Of a stretch of DNA of 64,000 nucleotides, positions 33,866 to 43,794 are shown in pieces. Origin of the DNA: Theocolax elegans (taxonomy: Eukaryota > Arthropoda > Insecta > Hymenoptera > Cerocephalidae); NCBI GenBank assembly GCA_026168455.1, contig CM047425.1, positions 38,952,118 to 39,016,117 of the forward strand, in the 5' to 3' direction. The notes under the pieces are model-generated. The model had not been told where the DNA came from. It was given only the letters and a program-made list of their open reading frames with translations, and searched no databases. A program made the translations under genes and the position numbers. Every line of letters starts with the position of its first letter. The first letter of the stretch is position 1.

Positions 33866-35043
33866 CCCGAGTAGAAATGCTAGCCAGGCCGCCTGAATTA
33901 GAAAACAGGGCCTGAAAAGGCCGCCTGTTAAGGGCCGGGATACGAATGTAATGGAATTTAAGTCAGGGCCTAATTTTGTTAGTTCGGATGTGAGGTTATA
34001 GTAAAAGTCAATTTTGTTAGTTCGAATGTGAGGTTAGTAATAGTATCTACAAATTATATAGTATTGTATATAAATTTTCAGGTTAGAATTTTATCAAGAA
34101 TTTTTTATAAATATAAAATGAATAAAAAAATTGATAATGCTCAGAAGCTTAATTTACTAAGAGTTCGAAGGTATCGATTGAAAAGGAAAATACAATATAT
34201 AAATAGTAAAAGTTTAAAAAAACACTTTAATAATATAAAAGTTTATGCAGTATTATATTGCTTTAATTATGTGACAAGATTTAATTTTGTATTGTATAAA
34301 AAAGTGCAAAGTTATTAATATTATATTATATTAAGATTGTTGTAATTATTTGGAAATTATATTAAACCATACATTTTAATTATATTATCTATAATATTTA
34401 TGTTTAATAAATATTAATGTCTTAAAATGCATTTTATTCTATTTACAAAACCTATACGCACACACACGCACACACACACACACACACACGCATGTACGCA
34501 CGCCTAATTAACCTTATATTTATAACTTTATATTAGTATATTTTGTGGTTTTTAAGATTACAAAGCTGTTACACATGTAAGATAACGTTTTTTTAATACG
34601 GGCCATGCCCATGATCGACCCTTTACATGTGTTAGTTTTGAGATGTAAGACAACACATAAACTCGATTTCTATAGAAAAGTGAGAGAAAACAGTAAACCC
34701 AAATCCCCGTCCTGTAAAGGTTAAAAGTGATTCGATGTTCTTAGACATTAATTTTATTGAAAAAAGAAGCTTTTTTGAACCAGAAAATCCCCGTCCTCTA
34801 AAGGTTAACTATTAAAAACAAATGTAAAATAACAAATACATTCAGATTTAGTTTTTACTACTAATTCAGTGCCTTAATATCACCTGAACATACCCACAAA
34901 ATAGTATTACATAAAACAGGCCCTGATCTTCACCCCATTACATTTTTTAAAGGTCCTTTACAGGCACCTGTTCAGGGTCTTTTAATATTCGTCAGGTACC
35001 TGAACAGGGCCTACTTTTTGCCTGGAAATCATTTCTACTCGGG
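33866..35043. mobile_element. Nested inverted-repeat element (TIR CCCGAGTAGAAATG, TSD AA)
   Basis: CCCGAGTAGAAATG at 33866 and CATTTCTACTCGGG ending at 35043. The uninterrupted sequence can be read from the opposite arm of the foldback and shows a 2-bp AA duplication. Inside are a 96-codon Lys-rich frame of unknown meaning (34028-34318), a (CA)n run (34457-34490) and further inverted CCTGAACAGGGCC-like repeats. Confidence 0.75.
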
Positions 35044-35107
35044 AAAATAGCTCAGTTGGTACAGAGTAAGCCTCCGGATCTAAAGATCCGAGGTTCAATT
35101 CCCGCGT
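35044..35107 (+). other. tRNA-like module, right foldback arm
   Basis: AGCTCAGTTGGTACAGAG and GAGGTTCAATTCCCG. It differs from the left-arm module at several bases, giving a measure of arm divergence. Confidence 0.5.
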
Positions 35108-35591
35108 GTTAAAAATTTTTTTTTATTTTTTTTTATTAGTTAAAATTTTGTGCATTTAAAAATGTACTTCTTCGCTTGCCCGGGACATTTTTTAAATTTG
35201 TATATGAAATACATTTTTCAAAGGCATTTTCAACGTTGGTCAAACGTTGTCACAACGTTATTTCCACCTATCGCGGCAATTTACATAAATCTTAGCGGAC
35301 ATATCCCACGTTGTTGCAACGTTACTCCAACGTTTCAACAACTTTTATAACAACGTTGTGTGCTAGTAGGGCTAGTTTTGAATTTGTAGATCTATTGCAT
35401 ATGTTGGTTGTTCATTTAAATTAAATGGTAATTTAAATGTTGAGTGAAGAGTTTTACCATCTTTTAATAAATTTGCTGCAATACCAGTCCAAGCAATTGC
35501 TAATACTGGTATTTTGTTGAATTTGACAACTCTTATAATAGCATTTAATAAATAACTCTAATAAAATATTACTTATGTCGACTGTAGTATA

Positions 35592-35898
35592 ACTAAATTA
35601 ATTAATATTTTTATCGGTCTTACAGTCAATTATATGGGCAATCAGATTGCCCCTACTTATAATCACCCCCGAAGAATCTATAAAAATAAAAATAAAAAAT
35701 ATAAATTATAAAAAATAAAAACACTAACTAAACATAAAAACAAATTATTAATAAAGCAATCTGACTGCCCCCCTGCACCAAAAATCTACTAACCCCAAAT
35801 ATGATGTCCGACGTTTCGAGCTCGCTGCTGCTCCTCATCAGGGACTGATAAATGATATAATTGACTGTAAGACCGATAAAAATATTAATTAATTTAGT
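35592..35898. mobile_element. 307-bp MITE with 44-bp TIRs containing a hammerhead motif
   Basis: ACTAAATTAATTAATATTTT at 35592 begins a 44-bp terminal repeat whose complement ends at 35898. It sits at the point where the helicase P-loop should be. The inside holds the hammerhead motif described separately. The target duplication is unclear. Confidence 0.75.
35806..35845 (-). ncRNA. Hammerhead ribozyme motif inside the MITE
   Basis: On minus: stem I GTCC/GGAC, perfect core CTGATGA, stem II GAGC/GCTC with an 8-nt loop, GAAA, and CGTC (cleavage triplet GTC). As at 26457, one extra G lies between core and stem II. Confidence 0.65.
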
Positions 35899-35903
35899 AA
35901 ATA

Positions 35904-37318
35904 CCCGATAAGGACAAAGAAATAAATAATATTTTTTAATGAATTCTTTTTAGATTCTATTTTTTCAAAGAATTTAAAAAGAATTCTTTACAATAACTTA
36001 TAAATATAACGAATGTCCGGTATATTGTAATGCTTTAAGTATTAATAAAGAATTCTTTAAATTCGAATGAAATTTTACGAATGGTATATCCCATTAAAGA
36101 AATATTAAAGAAGTGAAAAAGAAATCATTTATTACAAAAAAATAACTAAATATTTGAAAAGTATTCTTTCATACTTCTAAAAGTCATTCCTCATAAAAAC
36201 AACCCAAAGATTCTCAAAGAACTCTTTTTCAATTATTTTTTGAGTTTTCTTTATGCGGATTGTAACGTCGTTTTAAACCGTTAAGAAAGAATTCTTTTTG
36301 ATTTCTTTTATAAATCACTCTCTAAATTTTGAAGAATGAAATTTCAAATTTTCTATTTTATTTAGCATTTTAAACATTTGAATTTATTAAATATATATTT
36401 TCTGAAATTAAATAGAATATACATTAAATAACGAAAAAAATCTGCACCGGACGTCGGGATTCGAACCTGGGACCCTCTGCGTCAAAGTCGGAAACCTTAC
36501 CGCTTGCGCCATCAACACGTTTTTACATTTTACTTCGAATCGTCCTTATTTGTTACACCCCGATTGAATAATTCCGGAACTTATTAATATTCAATGCATT
36601 ATTCCGTTATTAATACCAATAAACTAATGATTTAGTCGGTTTGTAAGTAAAGTAAGCACATTCCTGTCGATTCAGATTTGTCAAATACTTTAATTAGTTG
36701 TATAAAAGTACAATAATAGGCAACTTAACCTATAATTGAGAATCAGAAAAATTCCATAAAGTTTACTATACTGCAAAGTAATTTTAGATAGAATGCTATA
36801 ACCATTTATTGAAAGTCATATATTAATAATTGGTGCAAGTGTGCATAAGTAAATTATTAGAATATTTCACTATAAAGTGACATAATGAATTTATTACATA
36901 ACAATCAATAAACGAATATTTAAATATATTCAATAATATATAACCTATAAAGACAAAAAAAAGAATTGAAAAAGAACTCTTTTTCAATATTTTTATGGCG
37001 TTTATATGGCGTACTTTGATATTTAAAAGAATATTAGTTTTTAACTTTTTTTTTAATTCAAAAAGACTACTTTATAAATACTTATAACTATTTATAAAGA
37101 ATGCTTTATAAATATTTATAACAATTTAAAAAGAATACTTTTTAACTACTTATATTGTATACATAGAGTAATTTTCATTTAGTCAATAATTTTATATATA
37201 TTATTCAAATTTTGGATCATAAAGAATACTTTACAGATACTTATTTAATACTTATAGAATTATTTATCGCGGACGTTCGTTAATTCTTAAAGAATTCTTT
37301 TTTTCAAAAGTTATCGGG
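35904..37318 (+). mobile_element. Element A, full copy (TIR CCCGATAA, TSD AA)
   Basis: Termini CCCGATAA at 35904 and TTATCGGG at 37311-37318, with AAAGAATTCTTT palindromes near both ends. It is non-coding, about 1415 bp, with a tRNA-like module at 36443-36516 (minus). Comparison of the Helitron reading frame on both sides (TGTGAA before the copy at 56766, AATTTTGTGAT after this one) implies insertion at GAA/TTT with a 2-bp AA duplication. Three more copies follow at 39870, 54532 and 55507. Confidence 0.75.
36443..36516 (-). other. tRNA-like module of element A (four copies)
   Basis: On minus: GATGGCGCAAGCGGTAAGG (box A) and AGGTTCGAATCCC (box B). Copies lie at 40301-40375 (minus), 54965-55040 (minus) and 56152-56226 (plus). 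The T-arm pairs imperfectly, so it is tRNA-derived and not a clear tRNA gene. Confidence 0.55.
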
Positions 37319-37455
37319 AATTTTGTGATGCAAAACATTTAAATAACGAAATAAAAAAAGATAATAAGTATTCTGATTGTTGTCACAGAAATAAAGTAAA
37401 ACTTAAAAATTATATATTTATCTTGAGAATATAAAAAAATGTTTATTTTGACTAA

Positions 37456-37584
37456 CAAGGGAAGTACGACATGACCTCCGGGAAACGGATCTCATCCTGA
37501 CTTTGGTATGTCTTTTATAATATTATAAAAGACATACCAAACTTAGGATGAGATCCGTTTCCCGGAGGTCATGTACTTCCCTTG
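37456..37584. mobile_element. Hairpin MITE, PIF/Harbinger-like (TSD TAA)
   Basis: CAAGGGAAGTAC ... GTACTTCCCTTG, near-perfect complement over about 60 bp per arm, flanked by TAA at 37453-37455 and 37585-37587. The TWA-type duplication points to PIF/Harbinger. The copy in the second Rep region is at 52118-52246. Confidence 0.75.
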
Positions 37585-38700
37585 TAAGTGATAAAGATAA
37601 AAATTTTAAACAAAATATTAGAATTTATTAGCATTTGCAAGTTTTGGTGCAAAATTAGCTCATGTTACTAATGCTGGACCACAAGTATTAAGAATAATAT
37701 GCGGTCAAATATATCATAATACGTATGCTTTACATCCAAATGAATTAGAACATCCAAAATTTTGTCAATTATACATATACATACTAGTTAATAAAATTGC
37801 AAATGAATACAGGTTGACGTAATTGCATCAAAACAATTTAGACAAAGATCTACTACTAGAATATATTTATATTCATATAGATTTAGGATACGACAAGAAT
37901 TTAATCCATGTTTAACTCTCAAAAGTTTATCTAACCAATTTATTCTTAATTCATGGTCTAAAGTCGAAAATATTCGTTTATATTTTATTAGAAAATATCA
38001 GCATAATTTACGAACAGATAAATATGAGGGTTTAATCAACTTAATAATAAAAGTAATAATGAAAATGTTTCTATTGGTAAAATGGTTATTTTACCGTCTA
38101 GTTTTATAGTCCCAGAGCAATGCAACAAAACTTTTTAGATACAACAACTACAATGCAAAATAATGGTAAACCAGACATTTTTCTGATATTGCCATGCAAT
38201 CCTCAGTGGAGAGAGATTACGGAAAATTTGTTAGAATATAAAATTACTCTTGATAGACCAGATCTGATAGTGCGAGTATTCGACCTGAAAGTAAAGGTAT
38301 TAATGGACGAATTATTGAAAAACAAAATTTTTGGTAAAGTTAATTCTTACATTTATGTAATTGAATTTCAAAAACGAGGATTGCCCCACAATCATATGTT
38401 ATTATGGTTAGATGAAAAAGACAAAATACGAAATGCAGATCAAATTGATAATTTCATATGTGCTGAAATTCCTGATAAAATAAATTTCCAAAACCACACG
38501 AATTAGTAAAGCAAAATATGATTCAAGGTCCTTGTGGAAATCAGAATAAAAATAGTGTATGCATGAATGAAAGTAAAACATATTGTACAAAAAATTTTCA
38601 TAAATGCATTAGTTCAAAAACAAAAATATCTTATAATAGTTATTCGATTTACCGTAGACGAAATAATGGCTTAAATATAACCGCGGATAACACTTTTGTT

Positions 38701-38903
38701 AAAGCCTGCGATAGCTTGGTCGGTAGGGCGTCGGCCTCGTAATCTGAAGGTCCCAGGTTTGATTACCGGGCCCCGGCCGATTGATACAAGCACCACTGGC
38801 GAATGTATTTTCAACAAGTTTCTTCACCAAGACATCGTATGACCTCCGTCGCTGATTAGCACCGGTTTGAAAGCATAAAAAGAGCGACGTTAAAATAAAA
38901 AAA
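38701..38903 (+). mobile_element. tRNA-derived SINE, copy 2 (TSD AACACTTTTGTT)
   Basis: The 12-bp duplication lies at 38689-38700 and 38904-38915. Box A GATAGCTTGGTCGGTAGGGC, box B GGTTTGATTAC, body with TACAAGCACCACTGG and CTCCGTCGCTGATTAG, and an A-rich end. It splits the Helitron frame between NTFV and VPYNP. The same insertion is at 53363-53565 in the duplicated copy, so it predates the duplication. Confidence 0.85.
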
Positions 38904-41021
38904 AACACTTTTGTTGTTCCATATAATCCATATCTACTTCTAAAAGTTCAATGTTATATAAACGTAGAAATATGTAGTACAATCAAATCTATACAATATT
39001 TATTTCAGTATCTTTACAAAGACCCAGATACAGCTTTAATAAAATTCAGTAATACAGAAACTAATAATGAACAAATTGAAAGTACGCAAAAAGACATCCT
39101 AAATTATGACGAAATATCAGAATATATATTTCTACAAGGTATGTTTGTCCACCATAGACCATCGTTTGAAAGAATTTAAATTATAGTCTCAATCACACAC
39201 AATATATAGATTAACTGCACATCTTGAAGATGAACAATATGTTTATTTTAAACAAGGATCTGAAGATAAATTAATTAATAAAAACTATCAAACAACTTTA
39301 ACGAGTTGGTTTTTACTAAATTCATCTGATGCGAAAGCAAGAAAATTTCTTTATTCTGAAATTCCTCAATATTATGTTTACGATAAAATAAAAAAAGAAT
39401 GGAATGGGCGAAAAAAGTTTCATAAACCCATACTAGTCAAAATGTATCATGTACATCCTAAAGATCGACAACGATTTTTTCTTAGATTATTGTTACTTCA
39501 TGTACGTGGGGCGGAATCTTTTGCAGATTTACGCTCATTTGAAGGCATTATCTATAATACATTTTATGAAGCATAAATGATTAGAGGTTTAATCATTACT
39601 GATAATGAATGGGATAAATGTCTAATGGAAAATAGTTGTTTTCAATTTCCACATGCACTATGTGAACTTTTCGCTTTTATTATATCTTTTGATTGCAATT
39701 GTAATGCCTTGGAACTTTATAATAAATATAAAAAACATTTCTTTGATCCAAAATTAGCTGAAATTTTAGGAGAATAAAAGGCTTTAAAAATTATAGATAA
39801 CATTTTATCAATGCAAAATTTGACATTGCAACAATTTAAATTACCAATTATTGATCATGAAAATGACAACCCGATATAAGGACAAAGAAATAAATAATAT
39901 TTTTTAAAGAATTCTTTAAATTCGAATGAAATTTTACGAATGGTATATCCCATTAAAGAAATATTAAAGAAGTGAAAAAGAAATCATTTATTACAAAAAA
40001 ATAACTAAATATTTGAAAAGTATTCTTTCATACTTCTAAAAGTCATACCTCATAAAAACAACCCAAAGATTCTCAAAGAACTCTTTTTCAATTATTTTTT
40101 GAGTTTTCTTTATGCGGATTGTAACGTCGTTTTAAACCGTTAAGAAAGAATTCTTTTTGATTTCTTTTATAAATCACTCTCTAAATTTTGAAGAATGAAA
40201 TTTCAAATTTTCTATTTTATTTAGCATTTTAAACATTTGAATTTATTAAATATATATTTTCTGAAATTAAATAGAATATACATTAAATAACGAAAAAAAT
40301 CTGCACCGGACGTCGGGATTCGAACCTGGGACCCTCTGCGTCAAAGTCGGAAACCTTACCGCTTGCGCCATCAACACGTTTTTACATTTTACTTCGAATC
40401 GTCCTTATTTGTTACACCCCGATTGAATAATTCCGGAACTTATTAATATTCAATGCATTATTCCGTTATTAATACCAATAAACTAATGATTTAGTCGGTT
40501 TGTAAGTAAAGTAAGCACATTCCTGTCGATTCAGATTTGTCAAATACTTTAATTAGTTGTATAAAAGTACAATAATAGGCAACTTAACCTATAATTGAGA
40601 ATCAGAAAAATTCCATAAAGTTTACTATACTGCAAAGTAATTTTAGATAGAATGCTATAACCATTTATTGAAAGTCATATATTAATAATTGGTGCAAGTG
40701 TGCATAAGTAAATTATTAGAATATTTCACTATAAAGTGACATAATGAATTTATTACATAACAATCAATAAACGAATATTTAAATATATTCAATAATATAT
40801 AACCTATAAAGACAAAAAAAAGAATTGAAAAAGAACTCTTTTTCAATATTTTTATGGCGTTTATATGGCGTACTTTGATATTTAAAAGAATATTAGTTTT
40901 TAACTTTTTTTTTAATTCAAAAAGACTACTTTATAAATACTTATAACTATTTATAAAGAATGCTTTATAAATATTTATAACAATTTAAAAAGAATACTTT
41001 TTAACTACTTATATTGTATAC

Positions 41022-42230
41022 TATAACGGGCGCGTGTTCTTAAACACGATCGCGATAGCCCGTAAAATCGAAAACCGCGTAATTAAGTGATTACGCGCGA
41101 TCGCGCAACGTCGCGAAGGGCCGCGAGATACCGAATCTAGGCAGTCCGTCGGGAGCCGTACGAGCGTTAGTACGTGCGACGAGATAAAGAGCGAGAGAGA
41201 GGAACGAGAGAGCGAGAGTGAACGAGGTGAGTCGAGGCAGCTCCCGGAGAACAAGACGTTCGGAGGACGCGGGTCTGCTCATCTCCAGTACGGATAGCCG
41301 CCCGGGACGACTTGCACTCGTCGAAGCTTCGCGAGATAGAAAGAGAGAGAACGGGATTGAGAGTAGCCGTTTCGCCGGCGCGTTCCTGCGCACCAAGTAA
41401 GTTGTTTACAACTTGGATCGGGTGGCATCGACTTCTTCCGGGAAGAGCGAGACGCAGTGCAGCAAGCACTGTCGGTTCGAGGGCGCGATTCGCCCAACCA
41501 GGCTTCCTCGCGCACGCGGCTAGGTAGATCGGTAACTCGGGTTACCCGATTCCCCGCGTCTTCCCCGTGGGACGTAGGAGCGCACGAGCGCGTGCGCGCG
41601 TGTGGATATAGCCGCGACCGGGCCGTCGCGATTGCCTGCGCGCCGTCGATGTTACGCGTTGTTTCACCGTAGTTCCTAGATGATTCTTATTCTTAAACAA
41701 CCCAGTATTTGTTAATTGTTTAACACCGTGCGTTATTGAGCGCTACCGAGCGCCTGTACATCTTTTGTATATTCTTTTGTAAATATCGTTGTAAATATTA
41801 GTGTTCAATATATATTTAACTGTAAATTCTTACTCTCACGCGTGTTTATTATTAAATCCCCGTATTCCTATTCCCGCTTACCCAGCCGCCTCCGCGGGCA
41901 CGTTAGCATTTTAGCTAACGTGCATTCTGAGCGGCCGAGCCTCGTGTTCCAACGACGGGCACGAGCAACCACAAGCACGCATCCTTCACGCGGCGTGTAC
42001 AAATCTACCCGAGTGCGACTCGGTCCGGCGATTCTCCACACGGCGGAGAATCGTCCTCGTTGTTTACGGCGCATCATCACCGAGATACCGCGGTTGCACC
42101 ACGGCTATAGCACGTGCGCGGTATCGCGGCATCGAGGGACACGGCAGCGCGGCGCGAGGCCCGCGCAGGTAAGTCCTCACCTCGAAAGCGGTGCTCGACG
42201 AGGAGCACGCGCTAGAATCGCCCCGTTACA
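41022..42230 (+). repeat. 5' LTR of Gypsy-B
   Basis: Starts TATAACGGGC (first bases changed from the usual TG; both LTRs share this) and ends CCCCGTTACA. It contains AATAAA-poor GC-rich sequence then an AT-rich part near 41700-41830. Open frames in it are duplicated exactly in the 3' LTR and are not genes. A CAG/GTAAGT splice donor lies at 42166-42174. Confidence 0.95.
42166..42174 (+). promoter_or_regulatory. Candidate splice donor in the Gypsy-B LTR
   Basis: CAG followed by GTAAGT, a near-ideal 5' splice site, 56 bases before the LTR end. It could feed a spliced RNA for ORF3. Confidence 0.5.
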
Positions 42231-42232
42231 AC

Positions 42233-42243
42233 TGGCGCCCAAC
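42233..42243 (+). other. Primer-binding site of Gypsy-B
   Basis: TGGCGCCCAAC two bases after the LTR, identical to Gypsy-A. The 1.5-kb leader up to 43794 is AU-rich with poly-T tracts and no gene that I recognise. Confidence 0.85.
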
Positions 42244-43794
42244 TTCCGGTTTCGGGAAAAGAATGCAGGGTATTCTCTTCGTTTAAGAATCTGTTGTTTT
42301 TTTTTAATTCTCAGCGTTTGACTTATTTTGTTGAAAAGAGGTCAAACTTTGTTTTTTTTCTTTTCTCTCTCTCTCGTGATTTCCCTCGTATTTATTGCGA
42401 TCGCGCATAAATTACGCATAGAAGTGCTAGTGTAATTTAATAAAACTCGCTTTATTTATCATTTTTTTTTTGCGACAAAATAAATTTTAGTGCTTGATTT
42501 ATTTGGTGAAATAAATCGCACTTTGTTTTTTTTTACCTTCACTTTCGCTCGGGATAGGTCGTTTCGTTTTTTTTTTGTTTATTTTATTTATTTCTCGCGA
42601 ATAATTGTGATAGGGTGCTATCGCAAGTTTGATTGATCAATATAATTAGTAGAATTATCGATTTTTGTTGGTAATTATTTTGCGCAAAAATAGGGTTGTT
42701 TTATTTTTTAGCGCATAAATAATTATAATTTTTGCGAAAAATTATAACTCGACAACAAAAATTCGAATTTTGAATTACAATAAAAATAATAATTTTTAAG
42801 CGTAATATTTCGATACCCACGTTAAAATTTAGCTAGCTTAAATTCGTGCGTTGTTGACGCGAGGAGGCACGCGACGCGCAAATGTAAACAAAGCGCCTTG
42901 TTTACATTCTCAAACTATTGTTCAAGACACAAAGATTGAGTTACTTTTAAAACTTATAATTTTCAAGCTATTTGAATATTATTTGCGAAATAATATTTCG
43001 AATAGCGCACGCGAAAAATTTAATTTCAACTTGCGAATCGCAGGAAAGTGATTAGAAAATCACTTTTCTTGCCGTGGGTAGTTTGAGAAATTACCCTGCA
43101 ATTCGCATTTATTTAATTTTTCTTTTCTTCTTTCTTTTCTTCCTCTTTTTCTTAATCATTTAATTGTTTAAAATTTTTTTAATTTTTTTATAAATAATTA
43201 AGTATTACCTTTTTTTTACACATTTGAAGTGTTTTGGAGAATTTTTCGCGTGATAATAATTTTTTTTTTTAGTGAAATTATTTAATCTTTTATCTTTTAT
43301 TATTAAAAGAGATTTTTTTTTGTTGTTGTTGTTTTGTGCGTGTATGTACGTACGTATATAAGACAACGGGCGCAAAATAGGATATTTTCAACCTAATTTT
43401 TTTTTAAAAAAATATTCATTTCCGATTTTGCGCAAGTTGGTTGAAGGAAAATATCTTTGTGTCTGCCGTTATGTGTGAGCGCAAGTGTGCAGATATATAA
43501 GCGACATATATTATTATTTTTTTTATTTATTATACATATTTGCGTGCGCTTTATTAATTTATATACTTATATATTTATATATGTAATATTTTAAAATTTA
43601 TTAATCTAAGGGTGATTTTAAATTGTAAAAACGGCTAAAGTGTGTCTTTGGATTTTACGCTGTAAATCCGAAAGCACACTAGGTTAACGGACTGGTGTGA
43701 TTGAAATAAAGCGCGCACACACAACGCTAATAAGCGCATTTGTTTATAAAATTTTGCGAGCGGCTTAAACTAAATAAATAAATAAAACAGCGTA

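Larger units (their letters stand above)
33452..35371. mobile_element. Foldback element with ~330-bp arms, each with a tRNA-like module (TSD CT)
   Basis: Termini CCCTACTAGCACACAACG at 33452 and its complement ending at 35371; CT flanks both sides. Each arm carries ACGTTG repeats and a tRNA-like module (33703-33768 on minus; 35044-35107 on plus). Without the nested element at 33866-35043, the arms are separated only by a loop of about 50 bp. It interrupts the helicase frame. Confidence 0.8.
32626..35545 (-). pseudogene. Helitron Pif1-type helicase, split by nested elements
   Basis: Minus-strand reading gives Pif1/Helitron motifs in order: AWTGIAANLLKDGKTLHSTF (about 35480), then after the 1.9-kb insertion 33452-35371, LIIWDEVSM (motif II, 33418-33392), GDLRQTLPI (motif III, about 33300), SSIxLLxL-type ending PHKLVLKKGMIVMLLRNL (about 32800) and GLCNGTR, then a frameshift into GQIVMIPRINLCP (about 32640). 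The P-loop upstream is missing where the 35592-35898 MITE sits. The helicase unwinds DNA in rolling-circle transposition. It lies on the opposite strand to the Rep region at 37319-39869, which should precede it. Confidence 0.8.
37319..39869 (+). pseudogene. Helitron Rep region, copy 1 (inverted relative to its helicase)
   Basis: Plus-strand frames give the Helitron order: FCDAKHLNNE and CCHRNKVKL (37320-37400), FASFGAKLAHVTNAGPQVLR (37630-37690), VILPSSFI, then the 128-codon segment 38120-38506 with IFLILPCNPQW and the HUH motif in QKRGLPHNHMLLWL, MIQGPCGNQNKNSVCMNE, VPYNPYLLLKVQCYINVE after a SINE, and ALCELFAFIISF near 39660. It ends at the stretch preceding the helicase (LTLQQFKLPII). Rep nicks and joins DNA in rolling-circle transposition. 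Stops, a 129-bp MITE and a SINE break it. A second, almost identical copy is at 51981-54531. Confidence 0.85.

Noticed and set aside
34028..34318. 96-codon Lys-rich frame as a gene
   Set aside because: No recognisable motif, AT-rich, inside a non-autonomous element.
36443..36516. Genuine nuclear tRNA gene
   Set aside because: Boxes A and B are good, but T-arm and anticodon-arm pairing are poor and the module is copied with element A; treated as tRNA-derived.
41021..42321. Several 60-160 codon frames near 41.0-42.3 kb
   Set aside because: They lie in the Gypsy-B LTR and recur exactly in the 3' LTR (50.6-51.8 kb); GC-rich non-coding sequence.
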